From: Clostridium mediterraneense
GTDB taxonomy: Bacteria; Bacillota; Clostridia; Clostridiales; Clostridiaceae
Length of the DNA stretch: 64,000 nt
Direction of reading: 5' to 3'
NCBI RefSeq assembly: GCF_900091705.1
Contig: NZ_LT594785.1
Coordinates: 1,344,858 to 1,408,857, forward strand
Position 1 is the first letter of the stretch; every line of letters begins with the position of its first letter. Below the pieces are notes generated by a model. The model was not told the DNA's origin and ran no database searches. It was given only the letters and a program-made list of their open reading frames with translations. Below, in pieces: positions 9,336-20,593 of the stretch. A program made the position numbers and the translations under genes.

Positions 9336-10088
9336 GTGATAAGTATATTTAAAGGTAAAAGAGATGGTAATATTACCGAAGAATTAGCTCTCGATATGGA
9401 CAGAATTCCAAAGCATATAGCTGTAATTATGGATGGTAATGGAAGATGGGCTAAAAAAAGAGGTCTTCCAAGAACTATGGGGCACAAAGCCGGAGCAGAA
9501 ACTATAAGAAAAGTTCTTAAGGAATGTGATAGTTTAGGAGTAAAATATCTAACATTATATGCATTTTCAACTGAAAATTGGAAGAGACCAAAAGAAGAAG
9601 TAAATGCTATAATGAAACTTTTAGTTGAGTTTTTAAGAAAAGAAATTAAAGAATTACATGAAAATAATGTTAAAATAACAACAATAGGAGATTTAACTAG
9701 AATTCCTGAATTTTGTCAAGTAGAAATAGCTAGTGCGAAAGAATTGACTAAAGATAATACTGGAACTGTACTGAATGTAGCTTTTAATTATGGTGGAAGA
9801 GATGAAATTGTAAGAGCTGTTAAGAAATGTTTAGTAGATGAAAGCTTAAAAATAGAAGATTTAACTGAAGAAAAATTTGCGCAATACTTAGATACTTGTT
9901 CTATGCCAGATCCTGATATAATAATAAGACCTAGTGGAGAACAAAGATTAAGTAATTATCTTTTATGGCAATGTGCATATTCTGAATTCTGGTATTCAAA
10001 TATAAATTGGCCAGATTTTACAGCAGAAGATTTAAGAACAGCGATTTATGATTATCAAAATAGAGATAGAAGATTTGGTGGGGTTTAA
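9336..10088 (+). CDS. uppS: isoprenyl transferase (undecaprenyl diphosphate synthase)
   Basis: The start is GTG at 9336, with GGAGGAGG 7 bases upstream. The product has 250 residues. The cis-prenyltransferase motif HIAVIMDGNGRWAKKRGL (catalytic Asp in MDGNGRW) is followed by GHKAGAE, TLYAFSTENWKRP, and the C-terminal RPSGEQRLSNYLLWQ and SEFWYSN segments. It makes C55-PP, the carrier lipid for peptidoglycan. It is followed 21 bases later by cdsA, the usual uppS-cdsA-dxr-rseP order. Confidence 0.97.
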   Translation: MISIFKGKRDGNITEELALDMDRIPKHIAVIMDGNGRWAKKRGLPRTMGHKAGAETIRKVLKECDSLGVKYLTLYAFSTENWKRPKEEVNAIMKLLVEFLRKEIKELHENNVKITTIGDLTRIPEFCQVEIASAKELTKDNTGTVLNVAFNYGGRDEIVRAVKKCLVDESLKIEDLTEEKFAQYLDTCSMPDPDIIIRPSGEQRLSNYLLWQCAYSEFWYSNINWPDFTAEDLRTAIYDYQNRDRRFGGV

Positions 10089-10109
10089 ACAAAGCTAAGA
10101 GGTGAATTT

Positions 10110-10904
10110 ATGAATTCAGACAATAGATATTTAGGAGCAGCTATAATGGCTCCGTTCATTATATTTATATTTTTAGGAGGACTATACCTAAAAGGCTTAG
10201 TTATAGTATTATCAATTCTTGGTATGTATGAATTTTACAAAACTGTTAAGGTTAAAAAGATTATTCCAGTTATATTCGTTGGATATATATTTTTAGCTAT
10301 ATATTACTTTACAGATAATAATTTTACTACCTTATCCTATATAATAGTTTTAGGAACATGTATACTTTTATGTATTCCAATAATAAATGTGAAATATACA
10401 TTTATAGATGCTTCAATTACTATGCTTGGATTTATTTATGTAGGAGTATTATTTAGTTTTATATATTTAGTAAATAAAAAAGCAGGTGGAGAATATCTTG
10501 TATGGCTAATATTCTTAGCTTCATGGTTTTGTGATACAGCAGCCTATTATGCGGGAAAAACTTTAGGTAGACATAAGTTATGTCCAAAAGTAAGTCCAAA
10601 GAAAACTATAGAAGGATCTATAGGTGGAATTATAGGGGCTGCTGTGGCTTGTGGAATATTTGGATACTTTATATCAGATAAAGTTACAGGTATAGCATTA
10701 TATGATTATATAATTATAGGTCTTATTTGTGGTGTCTTTTGTCAGTTTGGTGACTTAGTTGCTTCATCAATAAAAAGATATGCAGGAATAAAAGACTATA
10801 GTAAGTTAATACCAGGACATGGTGGTATATTAGATAGATTTGATAGTATATTATTCTCAGGAGTAGTAGTATATTTCTATTTAACACTTGTTTTAAAAAT
10901 ATAA
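10110..10904 (+). CDS. cdsA: phosphatidate cytidylyltransferase
   Basis: The product has 264 residues. It is a polytopic membrane protein with about seven hydrophobic segments. It ends with the CdsA signature: QFGDLVASSIKRYAGIKD, then SKLIPGHGGILDRFDSI. It makes CDP-diacylglycerol from phosphatidate and CTP, which feeds PgsA (encoded at 35.6 kb). AGAGGTG precedes the ATG. Confidence 0.96.
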   Translation: MNSDNRYLGAAIMAPFIIFIFLGGLYLKGLVIVLSILGMYEFYKTVKVKKIIPVIFVGYIFLAIYYFTDNNFTTLSYIIVLGTCILLCIPIINVKYTFIDASITMLGFIYVGVLFSFIYLVNKKAGGEYLVWLIFLASWFCDTAAYYAGKTLGRHKLCPKVSPKKTIEGSIGGIIGAAVACGIFGYFISDKVTGIALYDYIIIGLICGVFCQFGDLVASSIKRYAGIKDYSKLIPGHGGILDRFDSILFSGVVVYFYLTLVLKI

Positions 10905-10910
10905 ATATTA

Positions 10911-10938
10911 AAACACTTCAAATATTGGAGTGTTTTTT
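10911..10938 (+). terminator. intrinsic terminator after cdsA
   Basis: AACACTTCAA, short loop, TTGGAGTGTT (one G-U pair) and a T-run. The rest of the 277-base gap to dxr is AT-rich. It contains a direct repeat (ATTTAAATAATA, near 11125 and 11145) but no clear promoter. Confidence 0.85.
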
Positions 10939-11181
10939 TATTTATATTTTTAAATCAGAAATATTAATTGAAAATTTTACATATAATATAAATAAAATAT
11001 CTAAATAGCCTTATATTTTATTTAGTTCTTTAAATTATTTTGTTAAATATATATAATAGAATATGAATAAATTTCAACAAAAGTTGTATTTAATCATTTA
11101 ATGATTTAAAATATAGTTTATATTTAAATAATATAAATTTATTTAAATAATAGAATTTGAACACAAAAAGGGGGATTACAT

Positions 11182-12336
11182 TTGAGAGGAATATCTATAC
11201 TAGGTGTTACAGGTTCTATAGGGACTCAAACTTTAGATGTTTTAAGATTTCACAAAGAGGATTTTAAATTAAAGGCTATTTCTGCACATACTAATATAAA
11301 ATTAGCTTTAGAAATTATAAAAGAATTTAATGTAGGACTTATAGCTATTACTGATAAAGATGCCTATGAAAAATTAAAAGATATTTTATATAAAGAAAAA
11401 ATAGACTGCAAAATAGTATATGGTATGGAAGGTCTTATAGAAGTTGCCACTTTAGAAGGGATAGAAATAGTTCTTACTTCAGTTGTAGGAATGATAGGAC
11501 TTAAACCAACTATTGAGGCTATAAAGGCAGGAAAGCATATAGCACTTGCTAATAAAGAGACTTTAGTTGTGGCTGGTGATATTGTTATGAATCTTGCTAA
11601 AGAACATAATGTAAAAATCTTACCAGTAGATTCAGAGCATAGTGCAATTTTTCAATGCTTACAAGGTAATGAGCATAATAAGTTAGATAAAATACTTTTA
11701 ACTGCATCTGGAGGTCCTTTTAGAGGATATACTAAAGATCAGTTAAAAGATGTAACTGTTGAAAAAGCTTTAAAACATCCTAAGTGGAATATGGGAAAGA
11801 AGATATCTATAGATTCTTCAACTCTTATGAATAAAGGGCTAGAAGTAATAGAAGCACATCACTTATTTAATTGTGATTATGATAATATAGAAGTTGTTGT
11901 TCATCCAGAATCAATAATACATTCAATGGTTGAATATACTGATGGAGCAGTTATAGCTCAGCTTGGAGTACCAGATATGAAACTTCCAATTCAATATGCT
12001 TTAAACTATCCAACAAGATGTGAAAATATAGGGGGAAGACTTGATTTTAGGACTATAAGTACTTTAAACTTTGAAGTTCCTGATATGAGTGTATTTTCAT
12101 GCTTAGCTTTAGCATATGAAGCAGGGAGAATAGGTGGACTTATGCCAACTATTTTAAATGGTGCTAATGAAGTGGCAGTTGATTTATTTTTAAATAAAAA
12201 AATAAAATATTTAGATATCGAATTAATAATAAAAGAGTGTATGGATAAATTTAAATCTGATAAAGAATTAACTCTTGATAATATTATTAATATAGATAAT
12301 GAAGTGAGAAATTATTTATACGAAAAGTATAAGTAA
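11182..12336 (+). CDS. dxr: 1-deoxy-D-xylulose 5-phosphate reductoisomerase
   Basis: The start is TTG at 11182, preceded by AAGGGGG. The product has 384 residues. The NADPH-binding motif GVTGSIGTQTLDVL is at the N-terminus. LANKETLVVAG and the metal/substrate loop LPVDSEHSAIFQ follow, then ASGGPFRGY and HPKWNMGKKISIDSSTLMNK. It is the second step of the MEP isoprenoid pathway, and ispG, a later step of the same pathway, lies two genes on. TTG initiation may limit expression. Confidence 0.97.
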   Translation: MRGISILGVTGSIGTQTLDVLRFHKEDFKLKAISAHTNIKLALEIIKEFNVGLIAITDKDAYEKLKDILYKEKIDCKIVYGMEGLIEVATLEGIEIVLTSVVGMIGLKPTIEAIKAGKHIALANKETLVVAGDIVMNLAKEHNVKILPVDSEHSAIFQCLQGNEHNKLDKILLTASGGPFRGYTKDQLKDVTVEKALKHPKWNMGKKISIDSSTLMNKGLEVIEAHHLFNCDYDNIEVVVHPESIIHSMVEYTDGAVIAQLGVPDMKLPIQYALNYPTRCENIGGRLDFRTISTLNFEVPDMSVFSCLALAYEAGRIGGLMPTILNGANEVAVDLFLNKKIKYLDIELIIKECMDKFKSDKELTLDNIINIDNEVRNYLYEKYK

Positions 12337-12354
12337 TTAGGAGGGGTAAAATTA

Positions 12355-13377
12355 GTGTATATTATTTTTGCTATAGTAGCTTTTGGGCTACTTATATTAG
12401 TTCATGAACTTGGACATTTTATAGCTGCTAAGATTAATGGTGTAAAGGTTGAAGAGTTTGCTATAGGGATGGGACCACAAATATTTTCTGTAGCAATAGG
12501 TGAAACTGATTATAGTTTAAGAGCCTTACCTATAGGTGGCTTTGTACAGATGTATGGTGAAAGTACAGATGATGATGAAGTAAGCACTAGAGATAAAAGG
12601 GCGCTCTCAAATAAATCGCCTTTAGTAAGAATAATAGTTTTTGCAGCAGGGGCATTTATGAATTTACTTTTAGCATTAATAATATTTACAATCGTTGCAA
12701 TGAACTTTGGATTTAAAACAAATGTAGTTTCGTCAGTTGTAGATAATTCACCAGCTGCAGTAGCTGGACTTAAATCTGGAGACAAATTAATTAAGATAGA
12801 TGGAAATAGGATTTTAACAGGTGATGATCTTATAATGGGAATAGCACTTGCAAAAGGTAATCCAGTTGAAATAGAGTTTGAAAGTAATGGGAAGATAGAA
12901 ACAAAGAGTATAAAGCCTATTGAAGAGGATGGAGTGTATAGAGTTGGTATTTATAGTGAACATATAAAAAATCCATCAATAATAGATTCGTTTAAAAATT
13001 CGTTTAAAGAACTTATATCTATGGTTAAGCAAACATTTATAAGTCTTAAGATGATGTTTACAGGAAATGTAGATTTTAAAACTGATGTTGGAGGTCCTGT
13101 AACTATTATAAGAATGGCAGGAGAAGCGGCTAAAGTTGGAGTATGGAATCTTGTAAATTTAACAGCATTCTTAAGTGTTCAGCTTGCAGTATTTAATCTT
13201 TTACCATTTCCTGCACTTGATGGTGGTCATATATTTATCTTGCTTATAGAAACAATAACAAGAAATAAAATACCAGCAAAATATGTGAATGCAATAAATA
13301 CAGTAGGATTCGCTTTACTTATGATTTTAATGGCGGTAGTTTTACTTAAGGATATAATCTTCCCAGTTAAATTATAG
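12355..13377 (+). CDS. rseP: RIP metalloprotease RseP (site-2 protease)
   Basis: The start is GTG at 12355, with GGAGGGG upstream. The product has 340 residues. The zinc site HELGHF lies in the first membrane segment, a PDZ domain spans about residues 125-190 ([19 protein letters not shown]), and the second metal-binding segment is [12 protein letters not shown]. It cuts membrane-embedded anti-sigma factors or signal remnants. No anti-sigma factor is encoded nearby. It is in an operon with dxr and ispG. Confidence 0.95.
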   Translation: MYIIFAIVAFGLLILVHELGHFIAAKINGVKVEEFAIGMGPQIFSVAIGETDYSLRALPIGGFVQMYGESTDDDEVSTRDKRALSNKSPLVRIIVFAAGAFMNLLLALIIFTIVAMNFGFKTNVVSSVVDNSPAAVAGLKSGDKLIKIDGNRILTGDDLIMGIALAKGNPVEIEFESNGKIETKSIKPIEEDGVYRVGIYSEHIKNPSIIDSFKNSFKELISMVKQTFISLKMMFTGNVDFKTDVGGPVTIIRMAGEAAKVGVWNLVNLTAFLSVQLAVFNLLPFPALDGGHIFILLIETITRNKIPAKYVNAINTVGFALLMILMAVVLLKDIIFPVKL

Positions 13378-13388
13378 AGGTGGATATA

Positions 13389-14435
13389 ATGGAAAGAAAG
13401 AAAACTAGAAAAGTAAAAGTAGGGAATTTATATATTGGAGGAGACTCAAAGATAACAATTCAGTCTATGACAAATACTGATACTAGAGATGTAGAAGCAA
13501 CAGTTGCTCAAATTAATGAGTTAAAAGCAGCTGGATGTGAAATAGTAAGAGTTGCAGTTCCAGATATGGAAGCAGCAGAAGCTATAAAAGGTATAGTAGA
13601 AAAAATAAATATACCATTAGTTGCAGATATTCATTTTGATTACAGATTAGCATTAAAAGCTGTAGAAAATGGAATTTCTGCTATAAGAATTAATCCAGGT
13701 AATATAGGAAAAAGAGAAAGAGTTGAAGCTGTAGTAAAGGCTTGTAAAGAAAAGAATATTCCTATAAGAATAGGTGTTAACTCAGGATCATTATCAAAAG
13801 AACTTTTAGATAAGTATGGAAGAGTTTGTCCAGAAGCTTTAGTTGAAAGTGCTTTAGAGCATGTTAAAATTTTAGAAGAACTTGATTTTAGAGATATAGT
13901 AATTTCTTTAAAATCTTCAGATATAAGAACAATGATAGATAGTTATAGACTAGCATCAGAAAAAGTTGATTACCCACTTCATTTAGGAGTTACAGAAGCA
14001 GGTACATTATGGAGAGGAACTATAAAATCTTCTATAGGAATAGGTACTTTACTTGCAGAAGGTATTGGTGATACTATGAGAATATCTTTAACAGGAGATC
14101 CAGTTGAAGAGGTTAAAGTAGGAAAAGAAATTTTAAAGAATTTTGGATTATTACCAGGAATGAAATTTGTATCTTGCCCAACATGTGGAAGAACAGAAAT
14201 AGATCTTATATCAATAGCAAATGAAGTAGAGTCAAGACTTGAAGGAAATAAAAAAGATATAAAAGTTGCTGTAATGGGATGTATAGTTAACGGACCAGGA
14301 GAAGCAAGAGATGCTGATATAGGAATAGCTGGTGGTAAAGGTGAAGGAATTATCTTTAGAAAAGGTAAAGTAGTTAAGAGGGTTAAAGAAAAAGATTTAG
14401 TTGATGAGCTACTGAAATTAATAGAAGAGTTATAA
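13389..14435 (+). CDS. ispG: 4-hydroxy-3-methylbut-2-enyl diphosphate synthase (flavodoxin type)
   Basis: The start is ATG at 13389, with AGAGGTGG 6 bases upstream. The GTG at 13380 lies within that ribosome site. The product has 348 residues. The N-terminal TIM barrel carries [11 protein letters not shown] and [12 protein letters not shown]. The C-terminal [4Fe-4S] domain has the ligands in [12 protein letters not shown] and [17 protein letters not shown]. It acts late in the MEP pathway. Confidence 0.97.
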   Translation: MERKKTRKVKVGNLYIGGDSKITIQSMTNTDTRDVEATVAQINELKAAGCEIVRVAVPDMEAAEAIKGIVEKINIPLVADIHFDYRLALKAVENGISAIRINPGNIGKRERVEAVVKACKEKNIPIRIGVNSGSLSKELLDKYGRVCPEALVESALEHVKILEELDFRDIVISLKSSDIRTMIDSYRLASEKVDYPLHLGVTEAGTLWRGTIKSSIGIGTLLAEGIGDTMRISLTGDPVEEVKVGKEILKNFGLLPGMKFVSCPTCGRTEIDLISIANEVESRLEGNKKDIKVAVMGCIVNGPGEARDADIGIAGGKGEGIIFRKGKVVKRVKEKDLVDELLKLIEEL

Positions 14436-14441
14436 AAAAAT

Positions 14442-14478
14442 AAAGAGGGGATCTCAAGTAGAGTCTCCTCTTTGTTTT
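14442..14478 (+). terminator. intrinsic terminator after ispG
   Basis: AAAGAGG and CCTCTTT arms enclosing an inner GATCTC/GAGTCT-like stem, then GTTTT. Confidence 0.8.
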
Positions 14479-14507
14479 ATGGATATTAGAAAAGGAGATG
14501 CTTATTT

Positions 14508-17500
14508 TTGAGTGCTGAATTTATAAAAAAAATTAATGCGACACTTAAAAAGGATGAAAATCTAGAAGATTTAGAGTTTGTAATAGAAAAGTTTCAACTT
14601 ATAAAGAATAGAAATTTACTTAAGACTATAATAAAAAGTAAAGTTAAAATTAGTAATGAACATGAAGAACTTATAAAAAAGTATATAAAAAAAGCAATAG
14701 GGTTTGATATAAAAATAGAACTTGTCATATTTGTTGATTTATCAAATATAACTCTTGATGAGCTTATTAAAAATTATTGGATTGAAGTAGTTGGAGAAGT
14801 AATAAAAAATTATCCAATGTTAAAGCCTATGATTTTAAATTCAAATAGGGTATTAAATGAAAGTTCTTTAGTTCTTGAATCAGCATATGATTATTTAATT
14901 GAGTATGCAAAGAAAAAAGATATAGATAAACAAATAATTAATATAATTAGAAATGTCTTTGGATTGGATTGTGAACTTAAGTTTGTTTATAATGAAGAAC
15001 TTATTGATAATAGTTATATAGAAGAGCAGGCTAAGGCTGAAAAAGCTATGTTAAATGAAATAAAGAGTAGACAAAGTGATAAGACTAAAAAAGCTCCTGA
15101 AGCAGCTAAAACACGTGAAGTTAAATCTTATTATGATAAAAAAGATACTGCTCCTAAAAATGAAAATACTATACTTGGAAGGGATATTAAGCAAGAATCT
15201 ACTCCAATTATAGAAATTGATGAAACATCAGGATATGTAGCAATTACAGGAGATGTATTTAAAACAGAAATATTTGAGACAAGAGCAGGTAAGGTAATAT
15301 TAACATTCTACATAACAGATTATACAAGTTCCATTGCAGTTAAGTGCTTCTTAAAACCTAAAGATACAGAGACAGTTCTTGAAAATATTAAAAAAGGACT
15401 TCATTGTAAGGTAAGAGGTGAAGCAGTTATGGATAGCTACTTAAAAGAAGTAGTTATTATGGGGAAAGATATATGTAAAATGAAGAAAATTGAAAGAATG
15501 GATAATAGTGAAGAGAAAAGAGTTGAACTTCATCTGCATACTACTATGAGTGCTATGGATGCAGTATGTTCAGCAAATAGTATTGTTTCTAAGGCAGCAC
15601 AGTTTGGTCATAAAGCTGTTGCAATAACTGACCATGGAGTAGTTCAGGCCTTTCCAGATGCACAAAGTGCAGGAAAGAAAAGTGGTGTAAAAATACTTTA
15701 TGGAGTTGAAGGATATTTAGTTGATAATGGTACTCCTATAGTTAGTAATGGTGATGAAGGAGATTTAGATGGAGAATTTGTAGTATTTGATATTGAAACT
15801 ACAGGATTTTCCAATAAAAATGATAAGATTATAGAAATTGGTGCTGTAAAGCTTAAAGATGGAGAAGTAGTAGATAGATTTAGTAGATTTATAAATCCAG
15901 AGAGAACTATTCCTGCTGTTATTATAGAGCTTACAGGTATTACTGATGAAATGGTTAAAAATGAAAAATTAATAGAAGACGTACTACCAGAATTTATGGA
16001 GTTTGTTGGAGATGCAACTCTTGTAGCACATAATGCAGCTTTTGATATTGGATTTATTAAAAAGAATCTAAGAGATTTAGGAAAAGAGCTTCCAAATCAA
16101 GTAATGGATACAGTTCCACTTGCTAGATTTTTATATCCAGAATTAAAAAGAGTTAAGCTTAATATTGTTGCTAAGCATTTAGGAGTAAGTCTTGAAAATC
16201 ACCATAGAGCCGTAGATGATGCTAAGGCTACAGCAGATATATTAATGGTCTGCTTTAAAAAGATTAAAGAAGAACTAGAAATATTTGATTTAAAAACCCT
16301 TAATAAAGAGTTTTTAGCTAATGTTGATATTAAGAAGCAACCAATGAGCCATGTAATTATTTTAGCTAAAACTCAAGCAGGACTTAAAAATCTATATAAA
16401 ATAGTTTCAAAAGCTCATTTAGAATATTTCTTTAGAAAGCCTAGAATACCTAAAACACTTTTAAGTGATATGAGAGAAGGGCTAATAATTGGTTCAGCTT
16501 GTGAAGCAGGTGAAGTTTATAAAGCTGTTCTTGAAGGTAAGACAACAGATGAATTAAAGGAAATAGCCGAATTCTATGATTATTTAGAAATTCAACCAAT
16601 AGCAAATAATGCTCACCTTATAAGAAAAGGTAATGTAAAAGATGAAGAAGAACTTAGAGATATAAATAGAAGAATATATCTTTTAGGAAAAGAGATGGGA
16701 AAATCTGTAGTTGCGACAGGAGATGTCCACTTTTTAAATCCAGAGGATGAAGCATTTAGAAGGATTATACAGGCAGGTCAAGGTTTTGGAGGAGATTGTG
16801 ATAATCAGCCACCTTTATATTATAGAACAACAGAAGAGATGTTAAAAGAATTCTCATATCTTGGTGAAAAAATAGCTAGAGAAGTTGTTATAGAAAATAC
16901 AAATAAAATAGCAGATGAAATTGAAAATATAAAGCCTATACCTGATGAAACATTCCCGCCTAAAATTGATGGAGCAGAAGAGGATATTAAAAATATGACT
17001 CTTAATAAAGTTCACTCAATATATGGAGATGTTTTACCAGAGGTAGTACAAAAAAGAGTAGATAAAGAATTAAATTCTATTATTAATAATGGATATGCAG
17101 TTTTATATCTTATTGCTCAAAAGCTTGTTGCTAAATCTCTAGAAGATGGTTATCTTGTTGGATCAAGAGGATCTGTTGGATCTTCATTTGTTGCAACAAT
17201 GACTGATATTACTGAAGTTAATGGATTACCACCTCATTATGTATGTAGTAAATGTAAAAAATCAGAGTTCTTTATGGATGGTTCAGTAAGTTCTGGAGCT
17301 GATTTACCAGATAAAGATTGTCCAGATTGTGGAATTAAATATAAAAAAGATGGCCATGATATACCATTTGAAACTTTCTTAGGATTTGAAGGTGATAAAG
17401 AACCAGATATAGACCTTAACTTCTCTGGGGAGTATCAAGCTGTAGTTCATAAATATACAGAAGTTTTATTTGGAGAAGGTTTTGTTTTTAAAGCTGGTAC

Positions 17501-18827
17501 TATAGGTACAGTAGCTGAAAAAACAGCTTATGGATATGTTAAAAAATATCTTGATGAAAGAGGGATTATTGTTTCACAGGCAGAAGTTGAAAGACTTACT
17601 ATAGGTTGTACTGGTGTAAAAAGAACTTCAGGACAGCACCCAGGTGGAATTATGGTTGTGCCAAGAGATAATGAAATATATAATTTCTGCCCAATACAAC
17701 ATCCAGCTGATGATGTAAATACTGATATTATTACAACACATTTTGATTACCATTCAATAAGTGGTAGACTTTTAAAACTTGATATTCTTGGACATGACGA
17801 CCCTACAGTTCTTAGAATGCTTCAGGATTTAACAGGGCTAGACCCTAAAACTATACCACTTAATGATCCTAAGGTTATAAGTTTATTTACTTCAACTGAT
17901 GCTCTTGGAGTTACTAAAGAAGAGCTTGGTTGTGAGGTTGGAAGTTATGGATTACCTGAGTTTGGGACTAAGTTTGTTAGACAGATGCTTGTTGATACAC
18001 AACCAAGAAGTTTTGCTGATTTAGTTAGAATATCAGGACTTTCTCATGGTACAGATGTTTGGCTTAATAATGCTCAGTACTTTATAAAAGAAGGGTATAC
18101 AACTCTGAAAGATTGTATATCAACAAGAGATGATATTATGGTATATCTTATGTATAAAGGATTACCTCCTAAAACTGCTTTTACAATAATGGAGAAAGTA
18201 AGAAAAGGTAAAGGTCTTTCAGAAGATGATGAAGCTATAATGAAAGAAAATCAAGTACCAGAATGGTATATAGAATCATGTAAAAGAATAAAATACATGT
18301 TCCCTAAAGGCCATGCTGTTGCTTATGTTATGATGGCAGTAAGAATTGCATATTTTAAGGTTTATCATCCAGCAGCTTATTATACAACTTACTTTACGGT
18401 TAGAGCCGATGATTTTGATGCTGATCTAATTTGTAAGGGAGAAGCTGTTATAGAAGCAAAAATGAAAGAAATAAATGCTCTTGGAAATTCAGCCAGTCAA
18501 AAAGAAAAAGGATTGTTAACAATTTTAGAAATTTCTTATGAAATGTATAAAAGAGGGTTAAAATTTTATAAAGTTGATGTTTATAAATCAGATGCAGTTA
18601 AATTTAAAATTGAAGATGATGGTGGAATAAGACCACCAATAAATGCTCTTCAAGGTGTTGGAGATAATGCTGCAAAGGCTATTGTTGAAGCAAGAAAAGA
18701 TGGAGAATTTATTTCAAAGGAAGACCTTAGAATAAGATCTAAAGTATCAAAAACAGTTATAGAAACCTTAAGTTTACATGGTTGTCTTGAAGGTCTTCAA
18801 GAAACAAATCAGCTTAGTCTTTTCTAA
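14508..18827 (+). CDS. polC: DNA polymerase III PolC-type alpha subunit
   Basis: The product has 1439 residues and starts at TTG (14508) behind AAGGAGA. Domain order: an N-terminal region, an OB fold (about 240-325), a PHP domain beginning [14 protein letters not shown] (about 339), and an inserted DEDDh 3'-5' exonuclease starting [11 protein letters not shown] (about 425, with [14 protein letters not shown]). The rest of PHP follows, then a four-cysteine zinc ribbon (about 912-945), palm residues in [12 protein letters not shown] (about 966), and a C-terminal NQLSLF that resembles a beta-clamp-binding motif. It is the leading replicative polymerase of Firmicutes. Confidence 0.98.
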   Translation: MSAEFIKKINATLKKDENLEDLEFVIEKFQLIKNRNLLKTIIKSKVKISNEHEELIKKYIKKAIGFDIKIELVIFVDLSNITLDELIKNYWIEVVGEVIKNYPMLKPMILNSNRVLNESSLVLESAYDYLIEYAKKKDIDKQIINIIRNVFGLDCELKFVYNEELIDNSYIEEQAKAEKAMLNEIKSRQSDKTKKAPEAAKTREVKSYYDKKDTAPKNENTILGRDIKQESTPIIEIDETSGYVAITGDVFKTEIFETRAGKVILTFYITDYTSSIAVKCFLKPKDTETVLENIKKGLHCKVRGEAVMDSYLKEVVIMGKDICKMKKIERMDNSEEKRVELHLHTTMSAMDAVCSANSIVSKAAQFGHKAVAITDHGVVQAFPDAQSAGKKSGVKILYGVEGYLVDNGTPIVSNGDEGDLDGEFVVFDIETTGFSNKNDKIIEIGAVKLKDGEVVDRFSRFINPERTIPAVIIELTGITDEMVKNEKLIEDVLPEFMEFVGDATLVAHNAAFDIGFIKKNLRDLGKELPNQVMDTVPLARFLYPELKRVKLNIVAKHLGVSLENHHRAVDDAKATADILMVCFKKIKEELEIFDLKTLNKEFLANVDIKKQPMSHVIILAKTQAGLKNLYKIVSKAHLEYFFRKPRIPKTLLSDMREGLIIGSACEAGEVYKAVLEGKTTDELKEIAEFYDYLEIQPIANNAHLIRKGNVKDEEELRDINRRIYLLGKEMGKSVVATGDVHFLNPEDEAFRRIIQAGQGFGGDCDNQPPLYYRTTEEMLKEFSYLGEKIAREVVIENTNKIADEIENIKPIPDETFPPKIDGAEEDIKNMTLNKVHSIYGDVLPEVVQKRVDKELNSIINNGYAVLYLIAQKLVAKSLEDGYLVGSRGSVGSSFVATMTDITEVNGLPPHYVCSKCKKSEFFMDGSVSSGADLPDKDCPDCGIKYKKDGHDIPFETFLGFEGDKEPDIDLNFSGEYQAVVHKYTEVLFGEGFVFKAGTIGTVAEKTAYGYVKKYLDERGIIVSQAEVERLTIGCTGVKRTSGQHPGGIMVVPRDNEIYNFCPIQHPADDVNTDIITTHFDYHSISGRLLKLDILGHDDPTVLRMLQDLTGLDPKTIPLNDPKVISLFTSTDALGVTKEELGCEVGSYGLPEFGTKFVRQMLVDTQPRSFADLVRISGLSHGTDVWLNNAQYFIKEGYTTLKDCISTRDDIMVYLMYKGLPPKTAFTIMEKVRKGKGLSEDDEAIMKENQVPEWYIESCKRIKYMFPKGHAVAYVMMAVRIAYFKVYHPAAYYTTYFTVRADDFDADLICKGEAVIEAKMKEINALGNSASQKEKGLLTILEISYEMYKRGLKFYKVDVYKSDAVKFKIEDDGGIRPPINALQGVGDNAAKAIVEARKDGEFISKEDLRIRSKVSKTVIETLSLHGCLEGLQETNQLSLF

Positions 18828-18843
18828 TAAGGTAAAAATAAAC

Positions 18844-18872
18844 TTGTAAAAAAATTCACAATATGATACTAT
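18844..18872 (+). promoter_or_regulatory. rimP-nusA-infB operon promoter
   Basis: TTGTAA (18844-18849), 17-base spacer ending in an extended TGA, and TACTAT (18867-18872). The start point would be near 18879, giving a 160-base structured leader. Confidence 0.6.
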
Positions 18873-18904
18873 AAAAAAAGAAGTATTTTACTAATAGCTT
18901 GAAT

Positions 18905-18989
18905 GAAAGGAGTGGGACAAAATTCCCGCTCTTTCTGTTTAAACGCAACTTTAAGAAGTTGCGTTTTTGTATATGTTTAAATGCAACTT
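18905..18989 (+). ncRNA. rimP operon leader with a two-state terminator/antiterminator-like element
   Basis: Hairpin A pairs GAAAGGAGTGGG (18905-18916) with CCCGCTCTTTC (18925-18935), one G bulged. Hairpin B is a perfect 11-bp stem, AAACGCAACTT (18941-18951) with AAGTTGCGTTT (18956-18966), and T64-T68: an intrinsic terminator. A second copy of the first arm, AAATGCAACTT (18979-18989), can pair with the same 18956-18966 strand over 11 bp with one G-U. The middle strand therefore has two exclusive partners, as in attenuators. The trigger is unknown. Confidence 0.6.
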
Positions 18990-19038
18990 TTATTAGGAAT
19001 ACTAATATTGAAAAACTGAATAAGGAGGGAAGAATATC

Positions 19039-19506
19039 ATGAAGGAGAAAGTACTAGAAGAACTTACTGATCTTTTTAACCCTGTATTTGATGAATTAAA
19101 TTATGAATTATATTACTTAGAGTATGTTAATGAAAATGGAGACAATTATCTAAGGGTGTATATAGATAAGCCAGAAGGAAAAGTTGACTTTAAGGACTGC
19201 GAAGTAATAAGTAGAAGAGTAAATGAAATATTTGATGAAAAAGAAATGGAAAAGAAAATTGATGTTGATTATTTAGAAGTTTCTTCACCAGGAGTTTATA
19301 GAAGTCTACATAATGATGATCATTTTACTAGAGTATTAGATAAAAAAATCAAAGTAATTCTAAAGAGTCCTATAGAAAAGGCTAAAAAGTTAGAAGGAAT
19401 ATTAAAAGAAGTTAAAGAAGATATGATAATAGTTGAGGTCGAAGGGAATAACATAGAGGTTCCAAAAGAAAAGATAAAATCAGCTAATCTAGAAAGTGAA
19501 TTATAA
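19039..19506 (+). CDS. rimP: ribosome maturation factor RimP
   Basis: The product has 155 residues, typical of RimP. It has YYLEYVNENGDNYLRVYID, CEVISRRVNEIFDE and the signature VDYLEVSSPGVYRSL, with a small SH3-like C-terminal domain. It is needed for 30S maturation. GGAGGG precedes the ATG. It is the first gene of the nusA-infB operon and sits behind the candidate attenuator leader. Confidence 0.95.
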   Translation: MKEKVLEELTDLFNPVFDELNYELYYLEYVNENGDNYLRVYIDKPEGKVDFKDCEVISRRVNEIFDEKEMEKKIDVDYLEVSSPGVYRSLHNDDHFTRVLDKKIKVILKSPIEKAKKLEGILKEVKEDMIIVEVEGNNIEVPKEKIKSANLESEL

Positions 19507-19522
19507 TTAGGAGGGAATAGAA

Positions 19523-20569
19523 ATGAACAATGAATTTCTAGGAGCATTAACTGAGATAGTAAAAGAAAAAGGGATTAGTGAGGAAGAGTTACTAGAAGTT
19601 TTAGATGAGGCTATAGTAGCAGCGTATAAGAAAAATTATTCAAGCCAGGCGCAAAATGTAAAAATAAGAAGAGACAAAAAGGGTGCAATAAAAGTTTTTG
19701 CTCAAAAAGAAATTGTAGAAGAAGTTTATGATGATTCAACAGAAATTAGCTTAGAAGAAGCAAAAGAAATAAATCCTATATTACAACTTGATGATGTTGT
19801 TGATGTTGAAGTTACTCCAAAGAACTTTGGAAGAGTTGCAGCACAACTTGCAAAACAAATGGTAATTCAAAAGATTAAAGAATCAGAAAGAAGCATAATA
19901 TATAATGAGTTTGCTGAAAAAGAACATGACATTATAACAGGAATTGTTTTAAGAAAAGATAAGGTAAATGCTTTTGTGGATCTTGGAAAAATAGAAGCTA
20001 TTTTAGGACCAAATGAACAAATGCCAGGAGAACACTATGATTTCAACGAAATGTTAAAACTTTATATAGTTGAAGTTAGAGATAGTACAAAAGGACCTCA
20101 AGTTTTAGTATCAAGAACACATCCAGGTCTTGTTAAGAGATTATTTGAATTAGAAGTTCCTGAAATATTTGAAGGAATAGTTGAAATTAAGAGTATAGCA
20201 AGAGAAGCTGGTTCAAGAACAAAAATTGCTGTATTCTCAAATGATGAAACAGTAGACCCAATGGGAGCTTGTGTTGGACCTAAAGGAGTTAGAGTTCAAA
20301 ATATAGTAAATGAACTAAAAAATGAAAAAATTGATATAATAAAATGGAGTAAAGAACCAGAAGAATATATAGCTAATGCTTTAAGCCCAGCTAAGGTTAT
20401 AAATGTTGATATTGATGAAGAAGCAAAAGCAGCTAAAGTTGTTGTTGATGATTCACAATTATCATTAGCAATAGGTAAAGAAGGTCAAAATGTTAGATTA
20501 GCAGCTAAATTAACTGGTTGGAAGATAGATATTAAAAGTCAGTCACAATCAGAAGAAATAGCACAATAA
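19523..20569 (+). CDS. nusA: transcription termination/antitermination factor NusA
   Basis: The product has 348 residues, the short Gram-positive form without the C-terminal acidic repeats of E. coli NusA. The N-terminal RNAP-binding domain is followed by S1 (about 130-200, ITGIVLRKDKVNAFVDLGKIEA). Two KH domains follow (DPMGACVGPKGVRVQNIVNEL, and LAIGKEGQNVRLAAKLTGWKIDI). It promotes pausing and termination at hairpins. Because the operon leader carries a terminator-like switch, NusA feedback on its own operon is an attractive but unproven idea. Confidence 0.97.
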   Translation: MNNEFLGALTEIVKEKGISEEELLEVLDEAIVAAYKKNYSSQAQNVKIRRDKKGAIKVFAQKEIVEEVYDDSTEISLEEAKEINPILQLDDVVDVEVTPKNFGRVAAQLAKQMVIQKIKESERSIIYNEFAEKEHDIITGIVLRKDKVNAFVDLGKIEAILGPNEQMPGEHYDFNEMLKLYIVEVRDSTKGPQVLVSRTHPGLVKRLFELEVPEIFEGIVEIKSIAREAGSRTKIAVFSNDETVDPMGACVGPKGVRVQNIVNELKNEKIDIIKWSKEPEEYIANALSPAKVINVDIDEEAKAAKVVVDDSQLSLAIGKEGQNVRLAAKLTGWKIDIKSQSQSEEIAQ

Positions 20570-20593
20570 TATTACTCTAAAGGGGTGATACTT

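Noticed and set aside
11041-11160. Direct repeats ATTTAAATAATA before dxr as an operator
   Set aside because: The stretch is almost pure A/T, so such repeats are expected by chance, and no symmetry supports a site.
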